Shown: positions 29,101 through 44,100 of the stretch, one piece after another
Layout of the letters: every line of letters begins with the position of its first letter
Numbering within the stretch: the first letter of the stretch is position 1
Translations under genes and position numbers: made by a program
The notes under the pieces: model-generated
Database searches by the model: none
Seen by the model: the letters and a program-made list of their open reading frames with translations, nothing else
Told to the model about the DNA's origin: nothing
Assembly (NCBI RefSeq): GCF_964036645.1
Contig: NZ_OZ038525.1
Span: 434,001 to 498,000, forward strand
Origin: Tenacibaculum sp. 190524A02b
GTDB taxonomy: Bacteria > Bacteroidota > Bacteroidia > Flavobacteriales > Flavobacteriaceae
Direction of reading: 5' to 3'
Length of the DNA stretch: 64,000 nucleotides

Positions 29101-32100
29101 ACAACAGGCGGAGTAGGTCCAGTAGCAGCAGGAACAGCAATAACAAGTACCACCACATTATTTGTCTATAGTGCAGGAACAGGCAGTTGTTCAGATGTAG
29201 AGAACAGTTTTACAGTAACAATAAATGATACACCATTAGCCGATGCACCGTCAAATGTAGAGGCATGTGATACTTATACTTTACCAGCGCTTACAAACGG
29301 AGCTTACTTTACTACCACAGGCGGAGTAGGTCCAGTAGCAGCAGGAACAGCAATAACAAGTACCACCACATTATTTGTCTATAGTGCAGGAACAGGCAGT
29401 TGTTCAGATGTAGAGAACAGTTTTACAGTAACAATAAATGATACACCATTAGCCGATGCACCGTCAAATGTAGAGGCATGTGATACTTATACTTTACCAG
29501 CGCTTACAAACGGAGCTTACTTTACTACCACAGGCGGAGTAGGTCCAGTAGCAGCAGGAACAGCAATAACAAGTACCACCACATTATTTGTCTATAGTGC
29601 AGGAACAGGCAGTTGTTCAGATGTAGAGAACAGTTTTACAGTAACAATAAATGCTACACCATTAGCAGATGCACCGTCAAATGTAGAGGCATGTGATACT
29701 TATACTTTACCAGCGCTTACTAACGGAGCTTACTTTACTACAACAGGCGGAGTAGGCCCAGTAGCAGCAGGAACAGCAATAACAAGTACCACCACATTAT
29801 TTGTCTATAGTGCAGGAACCGGCAGTTGTTCAGATGTAGAGAACAGTTTTACAGTAACAATAAATGATACACCATTAGCAGATGCACCGTCAAATGTAGA
29901 GGCATGTGATACTTATACTTTACCAGCGCTTACAAACGGAGCTTACTTTACTACCACAGGCGGAGTAGGTCCAGTAGCAGCAGGAACAGCAATAACAAGT
30001 ACCACCACATTATTTGTCTATAGTGCAGGAACCGGCAGTTGTTCAGATGTAGAGAACAGTTTTACAGTAACAATAAATGATACACCATTAGCAGATGCAC
30101 CGTCAAATGTAGAGGCATGTGATACTTATACTTTACCAGCGCTTACTAACGGAGCTTACTTTACTACAACAGGTGGAGTAGGTCCAGTAGCAGCAGGAAC
30201 AGCAATAACAAGTACCACCACATTATTTGTCTATAGTGCAGGAACCGGCAGTTGTTCAGATGTAGAGAACAGTTTTACAGTAACAATAAATAATACACCA
30301 TTAGCAGATGCACCGTCAAATGTAGAGGCATGTGATACTTATACTTTACCAGCGCTTACTAACGGAGCTTACTTTACTACCACAGGCGGAGTAGATCCAG
30401 TAGCAGCAGGAACAGCAATAACAAGTACCACCACATTATTTGTCTATAGTGCAGGAACAGGTAGTTGTTCAGATGTAGAGAACAGTTTTACAGTAACAAT
30501 AAATAATACACCATTAGCAGATGCACCGTCAAATGTAGAGGCATGTGATACTTATACTTTACCAGCGCTTACTAACGGAGCTTACTTTACTACAACAGGT
30601 GGAGTAGGTCCAGTAGCAGCAGGAACTGCAATAACAAGTACCACCACATTATTTGTCTATAGTGCAGGAACCGGCAGTTGTTCAGATGTAGAGAACAGTT
30701 TTACAGTAACAATAAATGATACACCATTAGCAGATGCACCGTCAAATGTAGAGGCATGTGATACTTATACTTTACCAGCGCTTACTAACGGAGCTTACTT
30801 TACTACAACAGGTGGAGTAGGTCCAGTAGCAGCAGGAACTGCAATAACAAGTACCACCACATTATTTGTCTATAGTGCAGGAACAGGCAGTTGTTCAGAT
30901 GTAGAGAACAGTTTTACAGTAACAATAAATGATACACCATTAGCAGATGCACCGTCAAATGTAGAGGCATGTGATACTTATACTTTACCAGCGCTTACTA
31001 ACGGAGCTTACTTTACTACCACAGGCGGAGTAGGTCCAGTAGCAGCAGGAACAGCAATAACAAGTACCACCACATTATTTGTCTATAGTGCAGGAACAGG
31101 TAGTTGTTCAGATGTAGAGAACAGTTTTACAGTAACAATAAATAATACACCATTAGCAGATGCACCGTCAAATGTAGAGGCATGTGATACTTATACTTTA
31201 CCAGCGCTTACTAACGGAGCTTACTTTACTACAACAGGTGGAGTAGGTCCAGTAGCAGCAGGAACTGCAATAACAAGTACCACCACATTATTTGTCTATA
31301 GTGCAGGAACCGGCAGTTGTTCAGATGTAGAGAACAGTTTTACAGTAACAATAAATGATACACCATTAGCAGATGCACCGTCAAATGTAGAGGCATGTGA
31401 TACTTATACTTTACCAGCGCTTACTAACGGAGCTTACTTTACTACAACAGGTGGAGTAGGTCCAGTAGCAGCAGGAACTGCAATAACAAGTACCACCACA
31501 TTATTTGTCTATAGTGCAGGAACAGGCAGTTGTTCAGATGTAGAGAACAGTTTTACAGTAACAATAAATGATACACCATTAGCCGATGCACCGTCAAATG
31601 TAGAGGCATGTGATACTTATACTTTACCAGCGCTTACTAACGGAGCTTACTTTACTACCACAGGCGGAGTAGGTCCAGTAGCAGTAGGAACAGCAATAAC
31701 AAGTACCACCACATTATTTGTCTATAGTGCAGGAACAGGCAGTTGTTCAGATGTAGAGAACAGTTTTACAGTAACAATAAATGATACACCATTAGCCGAT
31801 GCACCGTCAAATGTAGAGGCATGTGATACTTATACTTTACCAGCGCTTACAAACGGAGCTTACTTTACTACCACAGGCGGAGTAGGTCCAGTAGCAGCAG
31901 GAACAGCAATAACAAGTACCACCACATTATTTGTCTATAGTGCAGGAACAGGCAGTTGTTCAGATGTAGAGAACAGTTTTACAGTAACAATAAATGATAC
32001 ACCATTAGCCGATGCACCGTCAAATGTAGAGGCATGTGATACTTATACTTTACCAGCGCTTACTAACGGAGCTTACTTTACTACCACAGGCGGAGTAGGT

Positions 32101-35100
32101 CCAGTAGCAGCAGGAACAGCAATAACAAGTACCACCACATTATTTGTCTATAGTGCAGGAACAGGTAGTTGTTCAGATGTAGAGAACAGTTTTACAGTAA
32201 CAATAAATAATACACCATTAGCAGATGCACCGTCAAATGTAGAGGCATGTGATACTTATACTTTACCAGCGCTTACTAACGGAGCTTACTTTACTACAAC
32301 AGGTGGAGTAGGTCCAGTAGCAGCAGGAACTGCAATAACAAGTACCACCACATTATTTGTCTATAGTGCAGGAACCGGCAGTTGTTCAGATGTAGAGAAC
32401 AGTTTTACAGTAACAATAAATGATACACCATTAGCAGATGCACCGTCAAATGTAGAGGCATGTGATACTTATACTTTACCAGCGCTTACTAACGGAGCTT
32501 ACTTTACTACAACAGGTGGAGTAGGTCCAGTAGCAGCAGGAACTGCAATAACAAGTACCACCACATTATTTGTCTATAGTGCAGGAACAGGCAGTTGTTC
32601 AGATGTAGAGAACAGTTTTACAGTAACAATAAATGATACACCATTAGCCGATGCACCGTCAAATGTAGAGGCATGTGATACTTATACTTTACCAGCGCTT
32701 ACTAACGGAGCTTACTTTACTACCACAGGCGGAGTAGATCCAGTAGCAGTAGGAACAGCAATAACAAGTACCACCACATTATTTGTCTATAGTGCAGGAA
32801 CAGGCAGTTGTTCAGATGTAGAGAACAGTTTTACAGTAACAATAAATGATACACCATTAGCCGATGCACCGTCAAATGTAGAGGCATGTGATACTTATAC
32901 TTTACCAGCGCTTACAAACGGAGCTTACTTTACTACCACAGGCGGAGTAGGTCCAGTAGCAGCAGGAACAGCAATAACAAGTACCACCACATTATTTGTC
33001 TATAGTGCAGGAACCGGCAGTTGTTCAGATGTAGAGAACAGTTTTACAGTAACAATAAATGATACACCATTAGCCGATGCACCGTCAAATGTAGAGGCAT
33101 GTGATACTTATACTTTACCAGCGCTTACTAACGGAGCTTACTTTACTACCACAGGCGGAGTAGGTCCAGTAGCAGCAGGAACAGCAATAACAAGTACCAC
33201 CACATTATTTGTCTATAGTGCAGGAACAGGCAGTTGTTCAGATGTAGAGAACAGTTTTACAGTAACAATAAATGCTACACCATTAGCCGATGCACCGTCA
33301 AATGTAGAGGCATGTGATACTTATACTTTACCAGCGCTTACTAACGGAGCTTACTTTACTACCACAGGCGGAGTAGGTCCAGTAGCAGCAGGAACCGCAA
33401 TAACAAGTACCACCACATTATTTGTCTATAGTGCAGGAACCGGCAGTTGTTCAGATGTAGAGAACAGTTTTACAGTAACAATAAATGATACACCATTAGC
33501 CGATGCACCGTCAAATGTAGAGGCATGTGATACTTATACTTTACCAGCGCTTACTAACGGAGCTTACTTTACTACCACAGGCGGAGTAGGTCCAGTAGCA
33601 GCAGGAACAGCAATAACAAGTACCACCACATTATTTGTCTATAGTGCAGGAACCGGCAGTTGTTCAGATGTAGAGAACAGTTTTACAGTAACAATAAATG
33701 ATACACCATTAGCCGATGCACCGTCAAATGTAGAGGCATGTGATACTTATACTTTACCAGCGCTTACTAACGGAGCTTACTTTACTACCACAGGCGGAGT
33801 AGAGAACAGTTTTACAGTAACAATAAATGATACACCATTAGCAGCAGGAACAGCAATAACAAGTACCACCACATTATTTGTCTATAGTGCAGGAACCGGC
33901 AGTTGTTCAGATGTAGAGAACAGTTTTACAGTAACAATAAATAATACACCATTAGCCGATGCACCGTCAAATGTAGAGGCATGTGATACTTATACTTTAC
34001 CAGCGCTTACTAACGGAGCTTACTTTACTACCACAGGCGGAGTAGGTCCAGTAGCAGCAGGAACAGCAATAACAAGTACCACCACATTATTTGTCTATAG
34101 TGCAGGAACAGGTAGTTGTTCAGATGTAGAGAACAGTTTTACAGTAACAATAAATAATACACCATTAGCAGATGCACCGTCAAATGTAGAGGCATGTGAT
34201 ACTTATACTTTACCAGCGCTTACTAACGGAGCTTACTTTACTACCACAGGCGGAGTAGGTCCAGTAGCAGCAGGAACAGCAATAACAAGTACCACCACAT
34301 TATTTGTCTATAGTGCAGGAACCGGCAGTTGTTCAGATGTAGAGAACAGTTTTACAGTAACAATAAATGATACACCATTAGCAGATGCACCGTCAAATGT
34401 AGAGGCATGTGATACTTATACTTTACCAGCGCTTACTAACGGAGCTTACTTTACTACCACAGGCGGAGTAGGTCCAGTAGCAGCAGGAACAGCAATAACA
34501 AGTACCACCACATTATTTGTCTATAGTGCAGGAACCGGCAGTTGTTCAGATGTAGAGAACAGTTTTACAGTAACAATAAATAATACACCATTAGCCGATG
34601 CACCGTCAAATGTAGAGGCATGTGATACTTATACTTTACCAGCGCTTACTAACGGAGCTTACTTTACTACCACAGGCGGAGTAGGTCCAGTAGCAGTAGG
34701 AACAGCAATAACAAGTACCACCACATTATTTGTCTATAGTGCAGGAACCGGCAGTTGTTCAGATGTAGAGAACAGTTTTACAGTAACAATAAATGATACA
34801 CCATTAGCAGATGCACCGTCAAATGTAGAGGCGTGTGATACTTATACTTTACCAGCGCTTACTAACGGAGCTTACTTTACTACCACAGGCGGAGTAGGTC
34901 CAGTAGCAGCAGGAACAGCAATAACAAGTACCACCACATTATTTGTCTATAGTGCAGGAACCGGCAGTTGTTCAGATGTAGAGAACAGTTTTACAGTAAC
35001 AATAAATGATACACCATTAGCCGATGCACCGTCAAATGTAGAGGCATGTGATACTTATACTTTACCAGCGCTTACTAACGGAGCTTACTTTACTACCACA

Positions 35101-38100
35101 GGCGGAGTAGGTCCAGTAGCAGCAGGAACAGCAATAACAAGTACCACCACATTATTTGTCTATAGTGCAGGAACCGGCAGTTGTTCAGATGTAGAGAACA
35201 GTTTTACAGTAACAATAAATGATACACCATTAGCAGATGCACCAGCAAATGTAGAGGCATGTGATACTTATACTTTACCAGCGCTTACTAACGGAGCTTA
35301 CTTTACTACCACAGGCGGAGTAGGTCCAGTAGCAGCAGGAACAGCAATAACAAGTACCACCACATTATTTGTCTATAGTGCAGGAACCGGCAGTTGTTCA
35401 GATGTAGAGAACAGTTTTACAGTAACAATAAATGATACACCATTAGCAGATGCACCGTCAAATGTAGAGGCATGTGATACTTATACTTTACCAGCGCTTA
35501 CTAACGGAGCTTACTTTACTACCACAGGCGGAGTAGGTCCAGTAGCAGCAGGAACAGCAATAACAAGTACCACCACATTATTTGTCTATAGTGCAGGAAC
35601 CGGCAGTTGTTCAGATGTAGAGAACAGTTTTACAGTAACAATAAATAATACACCATTAGCCGATGCACCGTCAAATGTAGAGGCATGTGATACTTATACT
35701 TTACCAGCGCTTACTAACGGAGCTTACTTTACTACCACAGGCGGAGTAGGTCCAGTAGCAGCAGGAACAGCAATAACAAGTACCACCACATTATTTGTCT
35801 ATAGTGCAGGAACAGGTAGTTGTTCAGATGTAGAGAACAGTTTTACAGTAACAATAAATAATACACCATTAGCCGATGCACCGTCAAATGTAGAGGCATG
35901 TGATACTTATACTTTACCAGCGCTTACTAACGGAGCTTACTTTACTACCACAGGCGGAGTAGGTCCAGTAGCAGCAGGAACAGCAATAACAAGTACCACC
36001 ACATTATTTGTCTATAGTGCAGGAACCGGCAGTTGTTCAGATGTAGAGAACAGTTTTACAGTAACAATAAATGATACACCATTAGCAGATGCACCGTCAA
36101 ATGTAGAGGCATGTGATACTTATACTTTACCAGCGCTTACTAACGGAGCTTACTTTACTACAACAGGCGGAGTAGGTTCAGTAGCAGCAGGAACAGCAAT
36201 AACAAGTACCACCACATTATTTGTCTATAGTGCAGGAACCGGCAGTTGTTCAGATGTAGAGAACAGTTTTACAGTAACAATAAATGATACACCATTAGCC
36301 GATGCACCGTCAAATGTAGAGGCATGTGATACTTATACTTTACCAGCGCTTACTAACGGAGCTTACTTTACTACCACAGGCGGAGTAGATCCAGTAGCAG
36401 CAGGAACAGCAATAACAAGTACCACCACATTATTTGTCTATAGTGCAGGAACCGGCAGTTGTTCAGATGTAGAGAACAGTTTTACAGTAACAATAAATGA
36501 TACACCATTAGCCGATGCACCGTCAAATGTAGAGGCATGTGATACTTATACTTTACCAGCGCTTACTAACGGAGCTTACTTTACTACCACAGGCGGAGTA
36601 GGTCCAGTAGCAGCAGGAACAGCAATAACAAGTACCACCACATTATTTGTCTATAGTGCAGGAACCGGCAGTTGTTCAGATGTAGAGAACAGTTTTACAG
36701 TAACAATAAATGATACACCATTAGCCGATGCACCAGCAAATGTAGAGGCATGTGATACTTATACTTTACCAGCGCTTACTAACGGAGCTTACTTTACTAC
36801 CACAGGCGGAGTAGGTCCAGTAGCAGCAGGAACAGCAATAACAAGTACCACCACATTATTTGTCTATAGTGCAGGAACCGGCAGTTGTTCAGATGTAGAG
36901 AACAGTTTTACAGTAACAATAAATGATACACCATTAGCCGATGCACCGTCAAATGTAGAGGCATGTGATACTTATACTTTACCAGCGCTTACTAACGGAG
37001 CTTACTTTACTACCACAGGCGGAGTAGGTCCAGTAGCAGCAGGAACAGCAATAACAAGTACCACCACATTATTTGTCTATAGTGCAGGAACAGGCAGTTG
37101 TTCAGATGTAGAGAACAGTTTTACAGTAACAATAAATGATACACCATTAGCCGATGCACCGTCAAATGTAGAGGCATGTGATACTTATACTTTACCAGCG
37201 CTTACTAACGGAGCTTACTTTACTACCACAGGCGGAGTAGGTCCAGTAGCAGCAGGAACAGCAATAACAAGTACCACCACATTATTTGTCTATAGTGCAG
37301 GAACAGGTAGTTGTTCAGATGTAGAGAACAGTTTTACAGTAACAATAAATGATACACCATTAGCAGATGCACCAGCAAATGTAGAGGCGTGTGATACTTA
37401 TACTTTACCAGCGCTTACAAACGGAGCTTACTTTACTACAACAGGCGGAGTAGGTCCAGTAGCAGCAGGAACAGCAATAACAAGTACCACCACATTATTT
37501 GTCTATAGTGCAGGAACAGGTAGTTGTTCAGATGTAGAGAACAGTTTTACAGTAACAATAAATGATACACCATTAGCAGATGCACCGTCAAATGTAGAGG
37601 CATGTGATACTTATACTTTACCAGCGCTTACTAACGGAGCTTACTTTACTACAACAGGCGGAGTAGGTCCAGTAGCAGCAGGAACAGCAATAACAAGTAC
37701 CACCACATTATTTGTCTATAGTGCAGGAACAGGCAGTTGTTCAGATGTAGAGAACAGTTTTACAGTAACAATAAATGATACACCATTAGCCGATGCACCG
37801 TCAAATGTAGAGGCATGTGATACTTATACTTTACCAGCGCTTACAAACGGAGCTTACTTTACTACAACAGGCGGAGTAGGTCCAGTAGCAGCAGGAACAG
37901 CAATAACAAGTACCACCACATTATTTGTCTATAGTGCAGGAACAGGTAGTTGTTCAGATGTAGAGAACAGTTTTACAGTAACAATAAATGATACACCATT
38001 AGCAGATGCACCGTCAAATGTAGAGGCATGTGATACTTATACTTTACCAGCGCTTACTAACGGAGCTTACTTTACTACAACAGGCGGAGTAGGTCCAGTA

Positions 38101-41100
38101 GCAGCAGGAACAGCAATAACAAGTACCACCACATTATTTGTCTATAGTGCAGGAACCGGCAGTTGTTCAGATGTAGAGAACAGTTTTACAGTAACTATAA
38201 ATGATACACCATTAGCCGATGCACCGTCAAATGTAGAGGCATGTGATACTTATACTTTACCAGCGCTTACTAACGGAGCTTACTTTACTACCACAGGCGG
38301 AGTAGGTCCAGTAGCAGCAGGAACCGCAATAACAAGTACCACCACATTATTTGTCTATAGTGCAGGAACAGGCAGTTGTCCAGATGTAGAGAACAGTTTT
38401 ACAGTAACTATAAATGCTACACCATTAGCCGATGCACCGTCAAATGTAGAGGCATGTGATACTTATACTTTACCAGCGCTTACTAACGGAGCTTACTTTA
38501 CTACCACAGGCGGAGTAGGTCCAGTAGCAGCAGGAACCGCAATAACAAGTACCACCACATTATTTGTCTATAGTGCAGGAACAGGCAGTTGTTCAGATGT
38601 AGAGAACAGTTTTACAGTAACAATAAATGCTACACCATTAGCCGATGCACCGTCAAATGTAGAGGCGTGTGATACTTATACTTTACCAACGCTTACTAAC
38701 GGAGCTTACTTTACTACAACAGGTGGAGTAGGTCCAGTAGCAGCAGGAACTGCAATAACAAGTACCACCACATTATTTGTCTATAGTGCAGGAACCGGCA
38801 GTTGTTCAGATGTAGAGAACAGTTTTACAGTAACAATAAATGATACACCATTAGCCGATGCACCGTCAAATGTAGAGGCATGTGATACTTATACTTTACC
38901 AGCGCTTACTAACGGAGCTTACTTTACTACCACAGGCGGAGTAGGTCCAGTAGCAGTAGGAACTGCAATAACAAGTACCACCACATTATTTGTCTATAGT
39001 GCAGGAACCGGCAGTTGTTCAGATGTAGAGAACAGTTTTACAGTAACAATAAATGATACACCATTAGCCGATGCACCGTCAAATGTAGAGGCATGTGATA
39101 CTTATATTTTACCAGCGCTTACTAACGGAGCTTACTTTACTACCACAGGCGGAGTAGGTCCAGTAGCAGTAGGAACTGCAATAACAAGTACCACCACATT
39201 ATTTGTCTATAGTGCAGGAACAGGTAGTTGTTCAGATGTAGAGAACAGTTTTACAGTAACAATAAATAATACACCATTAGCCGATGCACCGTCAAATGTA
39301 GAGGCATGTGATACTTATACTTTACCAGCGCTTACTAACGGAGCTTACTTTACTACCACAGGCGGAGTAGGTCCAGTAGCAGCAGGAACAGCAATAACAA
39401 GTACCACCACATTATTTGTCTATAGTGCAGGAACCGGCAGTTGTTCAGATGTAGAGAACAGTTTTACAGTAACAATAAATAATACACCATTAGCCGATGC
39501 ACCGTCAAATGTAGAGGCATGTGATACTTATACTTTACCAGCGCTTACTAACGGAGCTTACTTTACTACAACAGGCGGAGTAGGTCCAGTAGCAGCAGGA
39601 ACAGCAATAACAAGTACCACCACATTATTTGTCTATAGTGCAGGAACCGGCAGTTGTTCAGATGTAGAGAACAGTTTTACAGTAACAATAAATGCTACAC
39701 CATTAGCAGATGCACCGTCAAATGTAGAGGCATGTGATACTTATACTTTACCAGCGCTTACTAACGGAGCTTACTTTACTACCACAGGCGGGGTAGGTCC
39801 AGTAGCAGCAGGAACAGCAATAACAAGTACCACCACATTATTTGTCTATAGTGCAGGAACAGGCAGTTGTTCAGATGTAGAGAACAGTTTTACAGTAACT
39901 ATAAATGATACACCATTAGCAGATGCACCGTCAAATGTAGAGGCATGTGATACTTATACTTTACCAGCGCTTACTAACGGAGCTTACTTTACTACCACAG
40001 GCGGAGTAGATCCAGTAGCAGCAGGAACAGCAATAACAAGTACCACCACATTATTTGTCTATAGTGCAGGAACCGGCAGTTGTTCAGATGTAGAGAACAG
40101 TTTTACAGTAACAATAAATGATACACCATTAGCCGATGCACCGTCAAATGTAGAGGCATGTGATACTTATACTTTACCAGCGCTTACTAACGGAGCTTAC
40201 TTTACTACCACAGGCGGAGTAGGTCCAGTAGCAGCAGGAACAGCAATAACAAGTACCACCACATTATTTGTCTATAGTGCAGGAACCGGCAGTTGTTCAG
40301 ATGTAGAGAACAGTTTTACAGTAACAATAAATGCTACACCATTAGCAGATGCACCGTCAAATGTAGAGGCATGTGATACTTATACTTTACCAGCGCTTAC
40401 TAACGGAGCTTACTTTACTACCACAGGCGGGGTAGGTCCAGTAGCAGCAGGAACAGCAATAACAAGTACCACCACATTATTTGTCTATAGTGCAGGAACC
40501 GGCAGTTGTTCAGATGTAGAGAACAGTTTTACAGTAACAATAAATGCTACACCATTAGCAGATGCACCAGCAAATGTAGAGGCATGTGATACTTATACTT
40601 TACCAGCGCTTACTAACGGAGCTTACTTTACTACCACAGGCGGAGTAGGTCCAGTAGCAGCAGGAACAGCAATAACAAGTACCACCACATTATTTGTCTA
40701 TAGTGCAGGAACAGGCAGTTGTTCAGATGTAGAGAACAGTTTTACAGTAACAATAAATGATACACCATTAGCCGATGCACCGTCAAATGTAGAGGCATGT
40801 GATACTTATACTTTACCAGCGCTTACTAACGGAGCTTACTTTACTACCACAGGCGGAGTAGGTCCAGTAGCAGCAGGAACAGCAATAACAAGTACCACCA
40901 CATTATTTGTCTATAGTGCAGGAACCGGCAGTTGTTCAGATGTAGAGAACAGTTTTACAGTAACAATAAATGATACACCATTAGCCGATGCACCGTCAAA
41001 TGTAGAGGCATGTGATACTTATACTTTACCAGCGCTTACTAACGGAGCTTACTTTACTACCACAGGCGGAGTAGGTCCAGTAGCAGCAGGAACAGCAATA

Positions 41101-44100
41101 ACAAGTACCACCACATTATTTGTCTATAGTGCAGGAACCGGCAGTTGTTCAGATGTAGAGAACAGTTTTACAGTAACAATAAATGATACACCATTAGCAG
41201 ATGCACCAGCAAATGTAGAGGCATGTGATACTTATACTTTACCAGCGCTTACTAACGGAGCTTACTTTACTACCACAGGCGGAGTAGGTCCAGTAGCAGC
41301 AGGAACAGCAATAACAAGTACCACCACATTATTTGTCTATAGTGCAGGAACAGGCAGTTGTTCAGATGTAGAGAACAGTTTTACAGTAACTATAAATGAT
41401 ACACCATTAGCCGATGCACCGTCAAATGTAGAGGCATGTGATACTTATACTTTACCAGCGCTTACTAACGGAGCTTACTTTACTACAACAGGCGGAGTAG
41501 GTCCAGTAGCAGCAGGAACAGCAATAACAAGTACCACCACATTATTTGTCTATAGTGCAGGAACAGGCAGTTGTTCAGATGTAGAGAACAGTTTTACAGT
41601 AACAATAAATGATACACCATTAGCAGATGCACCAGCAAATGTAGAGGCATGTGATACTTATACTTTACCAGCGCTTACTAACGGAGCTTACTTTACTACC
41701 ACAGGCGGAGTAGGTCCAGTAGCAGCAGGAACAGCAATAACAAGTACCACCACATTATTTGTCTATAGTGCAGGAACAGGCAGTTGTTCAGATGTAGAGA
41801 ACAGTTTTACAGTAACAATAAATGATACACCATTAGCAGATGCACCGTCAAATGTAGAGGCATGTGATACTTATACTTTACCAGCGCTTACAAACGGAGC
41901 TTACTTTACTACAACAGGCGGAGTAGGTTCAGTAGCAGCAGGAACAGCAATAACAAGTACCACCACATTATTTGTCTATAGTGCAGGAACAGGCAGTTGT
42001 TCAGATGTAGAGAACAGTTTTACAGTAACAATAAATGATACACCATTAGCAGATGCACCAGCAAATGTAGAGGCATGTGATACTTATACTTTACCAGCGC
42101 TTACTAACGGAGCTTACTTTACTACAACAGGCGGAGTAGGTCCAGTAGGAGCAGGAACAGCAATAACAAGTACCACCACATTATTTGTCTATAGTGCAGG
42201 AACAGGTAGTTGTTCAGATGTAGAGAACAGTTTTACAGTAACAATAAATGATACACCATTAGCAGATGCACCGTCAAATGTAGAGGCATGTGATACTTAT
42301 ACTTTACCAGCGCTTACAAACGGAGCTTACTTTACTACCACAGGCGGAGTAGGTCCAGTAGCAGCAGGAACAGCAATAACAAGTACCACCACATTATTTG
42401 TCTATAGTGCAGGAACAGGCAGTTGTTCAGATGTAGAGAACAGTTTTACAGTAACAATAAATGATACACCATTAGCAGATGCACCGTCAAATGTAGAGGC
42501 ATGTGATACTTATACTTTACCAGCGCTTACAAACGGAGCTTACTTTACTACAACAGGCGGAGTAGGTCCAGTAGCAGCAGGAACAGCAATAACAAGTACC
42601 ACCACATTATTTGTCTATAGTGCAGGAACAGGCAGTTGTTCAGATGTAGAGAACAGTTTTACAGTAACAATAAATGATACACCATTAGCAGATGCACCGT
42701 CAAATGTAGAGGCATGTGATACTTATACTTTACCAGCGCTTACAAACGGAGCTTACTTTACTACAACAGGCGGAGTAGGTCCAGTAGCAGCAGGAACAGC
42801 AATAACAAGTACCACCACATTATTTGTCTATAGTGCAGGAACAGGCAGTTGTTCAGATGTAGAGAACAGTTTTACAGTAACAATAAATGATACACCATTA
42901 GCAGATGCACCGTCAAATGTAGAGGCATGTGATACTTATACTTTACCAGCGCTTACAAACGGAGCTTACTTTACTACAACAGGCGGAGTAGGTCCAGTAG
43001 CAGCAGGAACAGCAATAACAAGTACCACCACATTATTTGTCTATAGTGCAGGAACAGGTAGTTGTTCAGATGTAGAGAACAGTTTTACAGTAACAATAAA
43101 TGATACACCATTAGCAGATGCACCGTCAAATGTAGAGGCATGTGATACTTATACTTTACCAGCGCTTACTAACGGAGCTTACTTTACTACAACAGGCGGA
43201 GTAGGTCCAGTAGCAGCAGGAACAGCAATAACAAGTACCACCACATTATTTGTCTATAGTGCAGGAACAGGCAGTTGTTCAGATGTAGAGAACAGTTTTA
43301 CAGTAACAATAAATAATACACCATTAGCAGATGCACCGTCAAATGTAGAGGCATGTGATACTTATACTTTACCAGCGCTTACTAACGGAGCTTACTTTAC
43401 TACCACAGGCGGAGTAGGTCCAGTAGCAGCAGGAACAGCAATAACAAGTACCACCACATTATTTGTCTATAGTGCAGGAACAGGTAGTTGTTCAGATGTA
43501 GAGAACAGTTTTACAGTAACAATAAATAATACACCATTAGCAGATGCACCGTCAAATGTAGAGGCATGTGATACTTATACTTTACCAGCGCTTACTAACG
43601 GAGCTTACTTTACTACCACAGGCGGAGTAGGTCCAGTAGCAGCAGGAACAGCAATAACAAGTACCACCACATTATTTGTCTATAGTGCAGGAACAGGTAG
43701 TTGTTCAGATGTAGAGAACAGTTTTACAGTAACAATAAATAATACACCATTAGCCGATGCACCGTCAAATGTAGAGGCATGTGATACTTATACTTTACCA
43801 GCGCTTACTAACGGAGCTTACTTTACTACAACAGGTGGAGTAGGTCCAGTAGCAGCAGGAACAGCAATAACAAGTACCACCACATTATTTGTCTATAGTG
43901 CAGGAACAGGCAGTTGTTCAGATGTAGAGAACAGTTTTACAGTAACTATAAATGATACACCAACAGTAAATTTGATAAGTGATGATACAGACAATACGAT
44001 TTGTTTAGGAGAAAGTATAATTTTTACAGCTTCTGGAGGAGATGAATATGAGTTTTTTGTAGATGGTTTAAGTGTTCAGGGACAATCAACGGATAATACC

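Noticed and set aside
24547..43959. Possible CRISPR array or non-coding satellite
   Set aside because: The period of 213 bases has no distinct spacers, is a multiple of three and stays in one open frame with a preserved protein pattern, so it is a coding repeat.
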